The position numbers and the translations under genes are program-made. Below the pieces are notes generated by a model. The model did no database searches, had not been told where the DNA came from, and saw only the letters and a program-made list of their open reading frames with translations. DNA of 64,000 nucleotides from positions 1-64,000 of the forward strand of contig CACKFK010000007.1 in NCBI GenBank assembly GCA_902599445.1, given 5' to 3'. This stretch comes from an uncultured Alphaproteobacteria bacterium. GTDB taxonomy: Bacteria; Pseudomonadota; Alphaproteobacteria; Rhodobacterales; Rhodobacteraceae. Shown in pieces: positions 51,647-61,561 of the stretch; within the stretch, counting starts at the first letter, position 1; each line of letters starts with the position of its first letter.

Positions 51647-53500
51647 ATGAGAAATAAATCAAAATACCGGCTAAATTTTTTTGAGAGACTAACTGACCCA
51701 ATGCGATTTGGGCAGACTACTAGCCCACCCGGTACAATTCTTACATTTATCTGGCATTATTGTGCCCAAATAAAAATGACTCTTTTTTCAGTGTTTGCAC
51801 TTAAGTTTATTGAGGTAATACTAGATCTTTCAGTTCCATTAGTATTTGGTTATATCATCAATAGGATTATAGTTGATGGAGATATTGGCTTAATCTTAGA
51901 GCAAGATCTTGTCTTTCTTGTAGGTTTTGGGGCGTTCTTTTTAATTTTAAGGCCCGCACTTCATTCCTTGAGTCAAGCCTTTATGAATATGTCCATAATG
52001 ACCGGTTTCGCAAATATAGTTAGGTGGCAAAGCCATTTGAATGTTTTGGGATTAGACATTGATTATTTTTCCAATGAGTTATCAGGAAGATTAGCTAATA
52101 GAGTAATAGAAACTGGTCAGGCCGTTCGGGGCGTCGCCATGAAATTTTTAGAGGCAATTTTATATATAACTTTATACTTTGGGGGCACGATCTCTGTACT
52201 TGGTTATTCTAGTTTGCTTATGATGTTACCTAGCTTATTATGGCTTTTAATATTCCTGGTTATACTATTGATTTTAATGCCAAAAGTAAGATTTCTGAGT
52301 CATGAACACTCACTTTTGAGAAGCAAAATGACTGGTCGGATTGTGGACACCTACGCCAATATTAATCTTGTTAAATTGTTTGCTAGAAAAAATTATGAAC
52401 AATTAGGAGCTGCTGACGCTATCGATGATTTTAACTACGGCTGGGCAAAGGTAATGAGAATTTCATTTGTGATGGATGTTTTGATGTCGCTTGCAAATGC
52501 TATTCTTATTATTGGGACAGTTGGTTTTGGTTTGTATCTACTTAGCATTGGTAGCGTCAGTGCGGGTATCGTCGCTGCCTCCTTACCTCTTACCTTACGA
52601 ATTTCAGAGATGTCCTGGTGGATAATGTGGGAAGTAAGCTATTTGTTTGAAAATATTGGAACTATAGATGAAGGTCGACTCACAATTTCAAAAAAACCAA
52701 CCATTTTGGATATCCCAAAAGCTAAAGATTTACAAATTTCTGGTGGGGAAATTCACTTTAAGAAGGTGAAGTTTAATTATGGTAAGCCAGGAGGACTGTT
52801 CGAGGAGTTATCCATAAACATAAGTCCTGGCGAAAAGGTTGGTTTGGTTGGTAGATCCGGGGCAGGCAAAAGTTCCATTCTGAACCTATTATTGAGGTTT
52901 TATGACGTAGACTCTGGGCAAATTTTAATAGACGATCAGGACATTTCAAAAATTAAGCAGGAATCTCTTAGATCTCAAATAGGAGTTGTGACTCAAGAGA
53001 CCGCTCTACTTAATCGTTCAATATTCGAAAACATATCATATGGTTTCCCAGCTGCAGATAAAAAAAGCGTTTATGAAGCTGCAAAAAAAGCGGAGGCATA
53101 TGATTTTATTTTAGATTTGGAAGATAAAGACGGTCGGAAGGGTTTTCAAGCCTACGTAGGAGAAAGAGGAGTAAGACTGTCTGGCGGGCAGAGACAACGT
53201 ATAGCCATAGCAAGAGTGCTTTTAAAAGATGCCCCGATCTTAATACTTGACGAAGCCACTAGTGCATTGGACAGTGAGGTAGAAGCTGCAATCCAAAATC
53301 AATTAAATAATATACTTCAGAATAGGACGGCTTTAGTAATAGCCCACCGGCTTTCTACGATCAACAAACTAGATCGCTTGATCGTAATGGATGGAGGTAA
53401 AGTTATTGAAATGGGAACTCATGATAATTTATTACGGAAATCGGGTCATTATTCTAAACTTTGGTCTCTACAGTCTGGTGGGTTTCTCCCTACACTATAA
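51647..53500 (+). CDS. ABC exporter, fused membrane and ATPase domains
   Basis: GRSGAGKSSI, RLSGGQRQRIAIARVLLKDAPILILDEATSALD; N-terminal six-TM domain. Confidence 0.94.
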   Translation: MRNKSKYRLNFFERLTDPMRFGQTTSPPGTILTFIWHYCAQIKMTLFSVFALKFIEVILDLSVPLVFGYIINRIIVDGDIGLILEQDLVFLVGFGAFFLILRPALHSLSQAFMNMSIMTGFANIVRWQSHLNVLGLDIDYFSNELSGRLANRVIETGQAVRGVAMKFLEAILYITLYFGGTISVLGYSSLLMMLPSLLWLLIFLVILLILMPKVRFLSHEHSLLRSKMTGRIVDTYANINLVKLFARKNYEQLGAADAIDDFNYGWAKVMRISFVMDVLMSLANAILIIGTVGFGLYLLSIGSVSAGIVAASLPLTLRISEMSWWIMWEVSYLFENIGTIDEGRLTISKKPTILDIPKAKDLQISGGEIHFKKVKFNYGKPGGLFEELSINISPGEKVGLVGRSGAGKSSILNLLLRFYDVDSGQILIDDQDISKIKQESLRSQIGVVTQETALLNRSIFENISYGFPAADKKSVYEAAKKAEAYDFILDLEDKDGRKGFQAYVGERGVRLSGGQRQRIAIARVLLKDAPILILDEATSALDSEVEAAIQNQLNNILQNRTALVIAHRLSTINKLDRLIVMDGGKVIEMGTHDNLLRKSGHYSKLWSLQSGGFLPTL

Positions 53501-53557
53501 GAAAACCAAAAAGATAGTTCCATGAAATTTTGACTTGCATACCTTCACAACCCCAAA

Positions 53558-53630
53558 TGTGTTAGTAGTGGTACTTGCTTGGATTAGGTATGTTTTTTTT
53601 TGGGTTAGGGCTATCCCAAACCTTTCCCAA
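53558..53630 (+). repeat. Dispersed intergenic repeat, copy C
   Basis: GTGTTAGTAGTGGTACTTGCTTGGATTAGGTATGTTTTTTTTTGGGTTAGGGCTATCCCAAACC. Confidence 0.65.
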
Positions 53631-53779
53631 AATTTTTCCTTGAAATTTTATGAACCTCCATCATCGTAAGCAGTTGGCAGTTCTACTTTTCGTTATGGTA
53701 AAAGATTTGCGTACCTATTGACCATGCTTAAGTCACTAATTACATTTAAGGCGCCTAGGTATAAAGAAATACTTAATAG

Positions 53780-53869
53780 ATGACTCAGGTTTTGCCATTC
53801 GATCGTTTTTTTGGGACATATCATGATGGTTCAAAAGAAGCTGATAAACGCATGAAAAATAATGCGTAA
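53780..53869 (+). pseudogene. C-terminal remnant of a sterol desaturase-like gene
   Basis: MTQVLPFDRFFGTYHDGSKEADKRMKNNA resembles LEIPWDKWFGTFHDGTIHAHEKFKHRRGNKNIN at the 3' end of the 37298 gene. Confidence 0.6.
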
Positions 53870-53922
53870 TTATGCTACAAAACTACTTCTTTAATTATAA
53901 TAATAAAGATGAAATTGTATTT

Positions 53923-54318
53923 TTACGAGGCACTATTTTCTTGCTTAGTACCAAAAATTTCTGAAATTGATCTGTGCCTTATAACTAAACACGCGATAGC
54001 AAGCATCAAAATTGCACCTGCTTCATAGAGAAGGTTTTCAGGATCTGATCCCTTGCCTTGTAGAATAATCATTCGACTGAGAGCCGTTATGGCAATAAAT
54101 AATGGAAGAGTGATTGGAATTTTTCTACTTCTATAAAAAACTCCGACCATGCCTAGGACTTCAGTATAGATAAAAAGTAAAAGTAAGTCAGCCAACTCCA
54201 CTTTTCTTTCAAGAATCAACCCATAAATTTCTTGACCCGTAGCAAAAACAGTAGCTATCCCAATAGTGACCAAAAGGATACGCTCGACAGCTTTAATTAC
54301 CAATTCAAAATCCACCAT
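53923..54318 (-). CDS. PsiE family (phosphate-starvation-inducible) membrane protein
   Basis: VERILLVTIGIATVFATGQEIYGLI...IYTEVLGMVGVFYRSRKIPITLPLFIAITALSR. Confidence 0.85.
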   Translation of the reverse strand: MVDFELVIKAVERILLVTIGIATVFATGQEIYGLILERKVELADLLLLFIYTEVLGMVGVFYRSRKIPITLPLFIAITALSRMIILQGKGSDPENLLYEAGAILMLAIACLVIRHRSISEIFGTKQENSAS

Positions 54319-54579
54319 GCTTAACTCCTTTCGCTACCGAACAATGTAAGCACTATACAAATGAAACAAGAGTAGATCAAAAAGAATATACTGTTAAGAA
54401 TGTTCGTTCTCAAGAGATAAGATTTCCTGGGACTCATTACAAATTCTACTTGAAGCCTTAACCATTTCTTCAGCAAATGATTTCCTAGTAGAATGTAACA
54501 CATTGGCTTAGGAACAGAATTATTCTCACAGACCTATATGTAGGACACACCGTCACATAAAGTCTCGAACAGTAAAAAT

Positions 54580-54632
54580 ATGTGAACAGTAGCGTTTCCT
54601 TCGGTTAGGGTATAGCTTTTTGGGGTGGGAGT
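54580..54632 (+). repeat. Dispersed intergenic repeat, copy B
   Basis: ATGTGAACAGTAGCGTTTCCTTCGGTTAGGGTATAGCTTTTTGGGGTGGG. Confidence 0.65.
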
Positions 54633-54754
54633 TAAAAGTTATTTCAAGAGTTGACTGTAGTTGCACGAAAACATGCCCCCTAAGTGCCACTTTTAACCCT
54701 TTTTCAGTCAGTTGATGTAAGTTAGTGCCTTAGAATTTAATGATTTAATTACAT

Positions 54755-55498
54755 TCATCTATGGCGTTGCGCCTTTCCGGTGATAATCGAAGTTAGTACT
54801 AGTAGGATATAGCTAATGCATAAACCGATCAAGGTTATCCAGACATAGTTTAAAACTGCTGCGCCAATAACAGCGAAGCCAATCAGAAAATATTTAGAAT
54901 TTTTTGGGGAAGTGGTTACAACTTTAAATGACCAGGTTGGAATATTGCTAACCATCAAAAACCCTATGAGTATCAAATGGCCACAGATAGCAAGAGATGG
55001 TAACAAATTAACCATCTCGAACGCAAATGAAAAATACATAGGAAGCATTACTAAAAGGGCTGCTGCTGGGGCTGGAACGCCAGTGAGATAACCACCGGAA
55101 TTAACTTCTTCATCAGACTTACTAGCCACATTAAAACGTGCCAGACGAACTACACAACATACCACATAGATCTGTACTGAAAACCAGCCTATGCCTTGCA
55201 GATCTTGCAACGCCCAGAAGTATAAAACAAAAGGCGGGGCAACGCCAAAATTCAAGACATCAGCCAACGAATCTAGTTCTGCACCTAACTTACTATCGCT
55301 CCTTAACAACCGAGCCACACGACCATCTAATCCATCAAGAATACTTGCCAACAAGATTAGTTGGACAGCACTTTGGAATCTACTTTCAAAGCCGTGTTTG
55401 ATGGCTGTTACCCCAAGACAAATAGCCGCAATAGTCATCATGTTAGGCAATAATTGGTTAAGTGAAAGCTCAAATTTTTGATTTTTTATTTTGCCCAT
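54755..55498 (-). CDS. pssA: CDP-diacylglycerol--serine O-phosphatidyltransferase
   Basis: CDP-alcohol phosphatidyltransferase motif DGLDGRVARLLRSDSKLGAELDSLAD. Confidence 0.95.
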   Translation of the reverse strand: MGKIKNQKFELSLNQLLPNMMTIAAICLGVTAIKHGFESRFQSAVQLILLASILDGLDGRVARLLRSDSKLGAELDSLADVLNFGVAPPFVLYFWALQDLQGIGWFSVQIYVVCCVVRLARFNVASKSDEEVNSGGYLTGVPAPAAALLVMLPMYFSFAFEMVNLLPSLAICGHLILIGFLMVSNIPTWSFKVVTTSPKNSKYFLIGFAVIGAAVLNYVWITLIGLCISYILLVLTSIITGKAQRHR

Positions 55499-55501
55499 TA
55501 T

Positions 55502-56242
55502 TCATTCCTTCCGGCCAGCACGTGCTAGTTCTGTGCTAGTTAAATCTGCTATTACCGTCTCGCCTGAAACCATAGTTTGCCCAAGGCACACAAGCGGTTG
55601 TACTCCATGTGGTAAATATATATCGACGCGCGATCCAAATCGGATCAAACCAAACCTTTGTCCAGTACGCAATGTCTGCTTAGGTTGTACAAATGATACT
55701 ATACGCCGAGCAACCAGACCAGCGATCTGTACCAGCACTATTTGCCGCCCGTCAGGGATTTGAAGCACCAAACTGTTGCGTTCGTTATCAACGCTAGCTT
55801 TATCTAATGAGGCGTTGAAAAACTTGCCTGGACGATAATTAATCTCAATCACCTCTCCAGCTATAGGTGAGCGGTTCACATGACAATCAAATACATTCAT
55901 AAACACGCTAACCCTCGTCAGAGGCTCTCTCTTTGTCCTGAGTTCTGGTGGAGGCATAGTTTTTTCAATCAATGAAATCACCCCATCTGCTGGACTCACT
56001 AATAGGCCGTCGCGCACTGGCGTTGTACGTTTCGGATCTCGAAAAAAATAATAGCACCAGACGGTAAGAGCAATTCCGACCCACCCTAACGGAAGATAAA
56101 TAAGGAATAAAATCACTGAAGCAGCAAAAAAAATTAGCACAAATTTTATACCCTCAGGATGCACAGGTTTAATAAATGTGTTTAGCATATTCATTTTAAC
56201 ATTATATTCTCTTAGTTTATTCAACAGTAAGCCAATTAACAA
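55502..56242 (-). CDS. psd: Phosphatidylserine decarboxylase
   Basis: [44 protein letters not shown]; adjacent to pssA. Confidence 0.95.
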   Translation of the reverse strand: MLIGLLLNKLREYNVKMNMLNTFIKPVHPEGIKFVLIFFAASVILFLIYLPLGWVGIALTVWCYYFFRDPKRTTPVRDGLLVSPADGVISLIEKTMPPPELRTKREPLTRVSVFMNVFDCHVNRSPIAGEVIEINYRPGKFFNASLDKASVDNERNSLVLQIPDGRQIVLVQIAGLVARRIVSFVQPKQTLRTGQRFGLIRFGSRVDIYLPHGVQPLVCLGQTMVSGETVIADLTSTELARAGRKE

Positions 56243-56718
56243 AAAGCATGTAAAAAGCGGATATAATAACCCTGCAGCTTACTATCTTCAAAAAAATAAA
56301 TTTATAGTTATCTCTTTTGTTTTAGGGGATAATTAATAAAATATGTTGTAATTATATCATCTGATGAAGATATTGTTAATGCTACTTGTCACAAGATTTA
56401 ATTCAATAGCACTTCCACACTTAAGATAGCAGGGACTGCTACCTCTATATTTACACCTAAAAAGAGAAGAAACGCTTCCAAAAGTCTACCATTTTTAGAA
56501 CTAAGAAACCGTAAGAAGGTACGGTCAGTAATTTTGAAAAGTCTCCCTTGCACGTTAGTGTTGGTATAAACTGATCAACTCATAATTTTATGTTGAAATT
56601 TCTAGAATTTCTATATCATCAGTTATTCCCTTAAGGGTATGAAGTCCTAAACTTCTCGTATTAATTTTAGAACCTGCAATTTTTTTCAAGAAGTGCAAGT
56701 TGTATTTTTTTTATTTTT

Positions 56719-57390
56719 TTGCATTATATGAATATGAGTCGCCGCCTAAATCTTCCTGAGACAGCCAGCGTCGCAACTTATGAGAGCGACGGTCGTCTTA
56801 ATGCACCGTCTGCAGTTAGAAATGCTGAACCTATTGTCACATTAGTACGAAAGACAGCAATCAAATCAGGCAACGCACTGGAGATAGCCAGCGGTACTGG
56901 CCAGCATATTGTAAAACTTGCCTCTGCTTTGCCACTTCTAAATTGGCAGCCCTCAGACGTGGATGAAGCCCGTATTAAAAGTATTTGTTGTTGGAGTGAT
57001 GACCAGCATTTAACAAACCTAAAACCTCCATGCCTGTTAGATGCAACTGCGGAAGGTTGGTCTGCAGAGCATCATGGTCAAGACCTTATTCTCTTGGTGA
57101 ACTTACTACATTTGATTAGCACTAAAGAAACAAAAATTTTGGTTGAAGAAATGTCCAAGGCGCTGGCTTCAAATGGACTTTCAATTATTTACGGACCTTT
57201 TATGCGTAGCGGAAAGCTAATTAGTAAGAACGACATGGAGTTTCATCATAGCTTAATTAATACTGACCCTGATTTGGGATACAAAAATGACGTCGACATG
57301 TTGAATTTGTTTAGTGAGGCAGGATTAGTCCATTTGAGTACTGAGAAAATGCCTGCAAATAACTTGGCTTTTATACTTCAAAAACCCTGA
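56719..57390 (+). CDS. DUF938-like SAM-dependent methyltransferase
   Basis: ALEIASGTGQHIVKLASALPLLNWQPSDVDEARIKSI; LVNLLHLIS. Confidence 0.88.
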   Translation: MHYMNMSRRLNLPETASVATYESDGRLNAPSAVRNAEPIVTLVRKTAIKSGNALEIASGTGQHIVKLASALPLLNWQPSDVDEARIKSICCWSDDQHLTNLKPPCLLDATAEGWSAEHHGQDLILLVNLLHLISTKETKILVEEMSKALASNGLSIIYGPFMRSGKLISKNDMEFHHSLINTDPDLGYKNDVDMLNLFSEAGLVHLSTEKMPANNLAFILQKP

Positions 57391-57738
57391 ATAGGTCTTT
57401 CCATCCAATAACATTACTAATTAATACCATTTTTGAGGGTAGGGTGTGTATATTCTAGCAACATGTATCGGCTAACTTCAGTCTGCTATAGTTTCGTACT
57501 GACAGAATCATGGCCTTTCGGGATGGAAGTACGATTGTATCGGTAATTAGTGTCAGCACTGGAATGGTCAAGCCTATGTAGCACTTTATCTAGAGTTTCT
57601 CCCTTATACAGTAGTGTTTCACATAAGTTACCTCATCCCGTACCTCACACATCTAAATAATATCTGTATGCGAATTATAGCCTTTGAGGCATGAGAGAGA
57701 CTCTGAGAGCTGAACAGCTAAAATAAGCCTTATACTAC

Positions 57739-59163
57739 TCATGTTTCCCCGCGTTTTAAGGATTGAAATGCCTGAAGCGCGGACTCACGTGATTGTTTGA
57801 GATCAACTACGGGGTATGGGTAGGTTGATCCCATCTTGATACATGATTCTCTTAAAACAAGCTCTGGAGCCTCCCATGGGTTAAAGAGGTATTTATTTGG
57901 TAGGGAGGAAATTTCGGGTATGTATTGGCGAACATATTTGCCATCGGGATCAAATTTTTGCCCTTGGGTTACTGGATTGAAAATGCGAAAATAAGGTGCG
58001 GCATCAGCCCCACATCCCGAAATCCATTGCCAACTAGCGCTATTATTAGCCAGATCAGCATCAACGAGGGTTTCCCAGAACCAGCGCTCTCCATAATTCC
58101 AGTGTAATAGTAGATTTTTCACTAGGAATGAGCCGACAATCATTCGTACCCGATTATGCATATAACCTGTCTGCCATAGTTCACGCATGCCAGCATCCAC
58201 CATGGGTATACCAGTCTTTCCTGTTTGCCATGCATGTAAGTGATCTGCATTTTCCACCCATGGAAAAGAATCAAACTTCGATTGTAGGTTTTTACGTGGT
58301 AATTCCGGGTTATGATAAAGCTGACTATACGAAAACTCACGCCAACCTAACTCGCTACAAAAGTGCTCAATATGCTTATCATCACCAATACTTCTAACTG
58401 CATGCCATAGCTGGTTAGGCGATATTTCTCCAAAATGGAGATAGGGTGATAAGCGCGATACATAAGACTTTGCTGGGAGGTTTCGGCCATCTTTATAAAA
58501 AGAAAGTCCTTCATCAGCAAAAGCTTCAAATCTCTTGCGAGCACCTTCCTCACCAATATCCCAATGAGGCTCAAGCTTTTTATCCCATGGTATTTTTTTT
58601 GGTAGAAGACCCAACGCACCAATTCCAGAATGATCAAGGTCCCCAACATAGTTGGCATTCTCCGGTGCTGATAAAGGCGAACGAGGTTCTACAGAATTTA
58701 AGCAGCCTTTGCGGTAAAATGGTGTAAAGACTTTATAGGGCGTTCCAACGTCTTTTTTAATAGTCCAAGGCTCCCACAATAATGAGCCACTGAATGTATG
58801 AGCCTCTATTCCACGTGTTTTAAGATTTACTTTAATCAGTGCATCACGATGCATGCGCCATGGTTCATAACATCGGTTCCAATACACTGCTTCAACGTCA
58901 AAACACGTTAGAATATTATCAAGAACCACTTGCGGATTTCCTTGATACACTGAGAGCATGCCACCCAAGGACAGATTTAATGCTTCCAGAGAATGATGCA
59001 GCCACCAACGACTCGCACCACCCATGACATGGTCTCCCGCATTTTCATCGTCTAAAATATAGATTGGTAAAACGGCCTCATGCTCTGCCGCTTTTGTTAA
59101 TGCTGGATTATCAGATAACCTTAAGTCTTGACGAAACCAGTGGATTGAGATTTTTTTTTTCAT
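57739..59163 (-). CDS. phrB: Deoxyribodipyrimidine photolyase
   Basis: IHWFRQDLRLSDNPAL; GWREFSYSQLYH; RMIVGSFLVKNLLLHWNYGERWF; NNSASWQWISGCGADAAPYFRIFNPVTQGQKFDP. Confidence 0.95.
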   Translation of the reverse strand: MKKKISIHWFRQDLRLSDNPALTKAAEHEAVLPIYILDDENAGDHVMGGASRWWLHHSLEALNLSLGGMLSVYQGNPQVVLDNILTCFDVEAVYWNRCYEPWRMHRDALIKVNLKTRGIEAHTFSGSLLWEPWTIKKDVGTPYKVFTPFYRKGCLNSVEPRSPLSAPENANYVGDLDHSGIGALGLLPKKIPWDKKLEPHWDIGEEGARKRFEAFADEGLSFYKDGRNLPAKSYVSRLSPYLHFGEISPNQLWHAVRSIGDDKHIEHFCSELGWREFSYSQLYHNPELPRKNLQSKFDSFPWVENADHLHAWQTGKTGIPMVDAGMRELWQTGYMHNRVRMIVGSFLVKNLLLHWNYGERWFWETLVDADLANNSASWQWISGCGADAAPYFRIFNPVTQGQKFDPDGKYVRQYIPEISSLPNKYLFNPWEAPELVLRESCIKMGSTYPYPVVDLKQSRESALQAFQSLKRGET

Positions 59164-60662
59164 AGTGGTAATACTCCTTGAGCCTGATTTTTCTTCTTCC
59201 CCACTTTTCTGGACAGGCCAGACTTACGGCTGCCATGTTTACTCACAATTTTTTGAGCCTTTTCTTTATGGACGGTATTATTTTTTCTCAAACCATAGAG
59301 TTTGTCAGCTGCAGATTTTCGTGCTGTTTTTTCATCAACAATGGGCATAGGGTACCCATTTAATTGTGAAGCAGCTTGCCATGGCATATGGATAAATTCC
59401 TGATCCATCGCTCGTAGTTCTGGAATCCAGCGACGAATAAAAATACCTTCTGGGTCGTGATCAATTCCCTGTTTAATTGGATTATAAATGCGAATGGCAT
59501 TTATCCCTGTTGTGCCTGACTGCATTTGGACTTGGCTGTAATGAATACCCGGCTCATAGTCAGTAAACAAATTTGCCAAGTGCAACGCTGGTTTTCGCCA
59601 GTGGAGCCAAAGATGATGACTTGCAAAGCTCATCACCATGGCACGCATGCGAAAATTCAACCAACCCGTCGCTGTCAAAGCTCGCATACAGGCATCCAAC
59701 ATCGGATAGCCTGTCATGCCAGATTTCCATGATTCAAAATAATCGTCGTTGAAATGACCTGCTCTCAAAGCGTTATAGGCAGGGTGCATATTTTCAAACT
59801 CAATGCTTGGCTCATCTTCGAGTTTTTGAATGAAATGGCAGTGCCAGCGCAAACGCTCAGAGAAAGACCTGATGGCGCTTGCCCATTTCCCTTTTTCACT
59901 ATTGGGAATGTTTTTTATGTCTTGATCACGCTTCTCACAAGCTTGGAACACTTCGCGCATCGATAATGTACCAAATGCTAGGTGGGTCGAGAGCCTTGAA
60001 CAGCTCTCAAAGGCTGTTAAAGGCGATGACATCTTTTTCGTATAACCTTCACCGCGCCCATAGAGAAAGCTATTCAATAATTTAAGCCCCTCATTACGGC
60101 CACCTTTCTGCAAACCACTCAACCCATCCTCACGAAGTCCCAATTTTGTATAACTTGGCAATGCATCGATTGGCTCATCTATTGTTTGGAGGTTTAAAGG
60201 CTTATCTATAAGAGGTTGTTTCATCTGATGATTCCAACGTTTTGCCCATCCATCACGATCATCCAAACAGCGTATTACACCATTCTGGACCGGCTCATGC
60301 CATGGAATATTGTGTGATTTGCACCAGAGTTTCACCGCCTTATCACGTTCATATGTCCAGCCATTCCATGTTTCCTTATGTGACCATAAACCGTCAATAG
60401 GATGACGTGTACGGAGATCATCTAAAACATCCACCGCATTTCCAGTTTTTATAATCAACTTTAGAAAAAGTTGCTCTAAAGCTTGTTTAAGCTCACACAA
60501 GCAGTCTTGCAAAAACACGTAATGCCGATAGCTCATGTCAGGCTGAAGCCATAGCTCTGGTTCAAGAATATAGAGTGGTAGAACAGGCCCATGTTTGGCA
60601 GCTTGCGCCAAAGCTTCATTATCCACTATGCGTAAATCTCTTTTGAACCAAATAATTTTCAC
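59160..60662 (-). CDS. Cryptochrome/photolyase family protein (second paralogue)
   Basis: IIWFKRDLRIVDNEAL; WLNFRMRAMVMSFASHHLWLHWR; INAIRIYNPIKQGIDHDPEG; GTG start; 4-nt overlap with phrB. Confidence 0.92.
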   Translation of the reverse strand: MKIIWFKRDLRIVDNEALAQAAKHGPVLPLYILEPELWLQPDMSYRHYVFLQDCLCELKQALEQLFLKLIIKTGNAVDVLDDLRTRHPIDGLWSHKETWNGWTYERDKAVKLWCKSHNIPWHEPVQNGVIRCLDDRDGWAKRWNHQMKQPLIDKPLNLQTIDEPIDALPSYTKLGLREDGLSGLQKGGRNEGLKLLNSFLYGRGEGYTKKMSSPLTAFESCSRLSTHLAFGTLSMREVFQACEKRDQDIKNIPNSEKGKWASAIRSFSERLRWHCHFIQKLEDEPSIEFENMHPAYNALRAGHFNDDYFESWKSGMTGYPMLDACMRALTATGWLNFRMRAMVMSFASHHLWLHWRKPALHLANLFTDYEPGIHYSQVQMQSGTTGINAIRIYNPIKQGIDHDPEGIFIRRWIPELRAMDQEFIHMPWQAASQLNGYPMPIVDEKTARKSAADKLYGLRKNNTVHKEKAQKIVSKHGSRKSGLSRKVGKKKNQAQGVLPL

Positions 60663-60826
60663 TCAACTACGCCAATTTTTTTATCTTTTCTTCCAGAAAA
60701 ACGTTTGTACTGTAAGCGAAAACTGCATGACTTAAGGTTGGGTCTCATCAGCATAATTGTTTCAGATTCTAACAAACATGTGAGTTCCTGAATATCATCA
60801 AATGATTTTTTATCATACCAAGCCAT
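60659..60826 (-). CDS. 55-aa smORF coupled to the cryptochrome-like gene
   Basis: Not in ORF track; translates MAWYDKKSFDDIQELTCLLESETIMLMRPNLKSCSFRLQYKRFSGRKDKKIGVVE; stop overlaps downstream start (GTGA). Confidence 0.65.
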   Translation of the reverse strand: MAWYDKKSFDDIQELTCLLESETIMLMRPNLKSCSFRLQYKRFSGRKDKKIGVVE

Positions 60827-60859
60827 TTCAATAATTTCGCTGCACTATGCTATTTTCAG

Positions 60860-61561
60860 TCATGAACAGATCTCCTTACCGTCCCACGCAAAACATTTTC
60901 CTGTCTGCTCGACGCTCAGATTTTCTAGAACAGCTAACAACTTCTCAGCGGAGTATTCAGGCGTAAAAAGTTGCCCATCAGCGACATTTCCTTGAAATGG
61001 TTTCGATAAATCACTGTCGACTGTACCAGGATGAAGACCAACGATAATTGCGTGCTTGTTTCGTCGGCCAACTTCAATAGCCGCATTTTTAATAATCATA
61101 TTCAGTGCTGCTTTTGAAGCACGATATGCATACCAACCGCCAAGCTGATTATCTGATATACTTCCTACTCGAGCTGATAAAGCCGAGAAGATGGATAGCT
61201 TCTCTTTATTTAGCTTTGGCAGAAAATATTTAGCGATAAGTGCAGGTGTAATGGTATTTACTTCGAAAACACGATGAAATTTTTCGGCGGACAAGTCTCG
61301 CAAAGATTTTTCGGGTATCAACTTCTCTTCATGCAGAATGCCGTTAGCCACAATTACCAAATCTAAAGACTTTTCTTTTGCCGCTAATTCGGCGGCTTCG
61401 GCAATAGAATCCTCGCTACTGTAATCAATGTTGTGCTCACCATTTCTCGAGAATGCAAACAAACTAGCGTTTGGATATTTTTGTAACAAGAGGTTTGTAA
61501 ACGCGTTGCCAATAGCACCAGCTGCACCAATAATAACAATATTTTGTGGATCAAAAATCAC
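60860..61561 (-). CDS. Short-chain dehydrogenase/reductase
   Basis: IIGAAGAIGNAF, ANGILHEEK, YRASKAALNMI, GLHPGTVDSDLSKPF. Confidence 0.92.
   Translation of the reverse strand: MIFDPQNIVIIGAAGAIGNAFTNLLLQKYPNASLFAFSRNGEHNIDYSSEDSIAEAAELAAKEKSLDLVIVANGILHEEKLIPEKSLRDLSAEKFHRVFEVNTITPALIAKYFLPKLNKEKLSIFSALSARVGSISDNQLGGWYAYRASKAALNMIIKNAAIEVGRRNKHAIIVGLHPGTVDSDLSKPFQGNVADGQLFTPEYSAEKLLAVLENLSVEQTGKCFAWDGKEICS

Noticed and set aside
57420-57735. Minus-strand reading ETLDKVLHRLDHSSADTNYRYNRTSIPKGHDSVSTKL before a stop, possible transposase/integrase scrap
   Set aside because: No diagnostic motif or terminal repeats; family assignment would be a guess
57925-60085. Several plus-strand ORFs of 60-93 aa
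   Set aside because: Antisense shadows of the two photolyase-family genes
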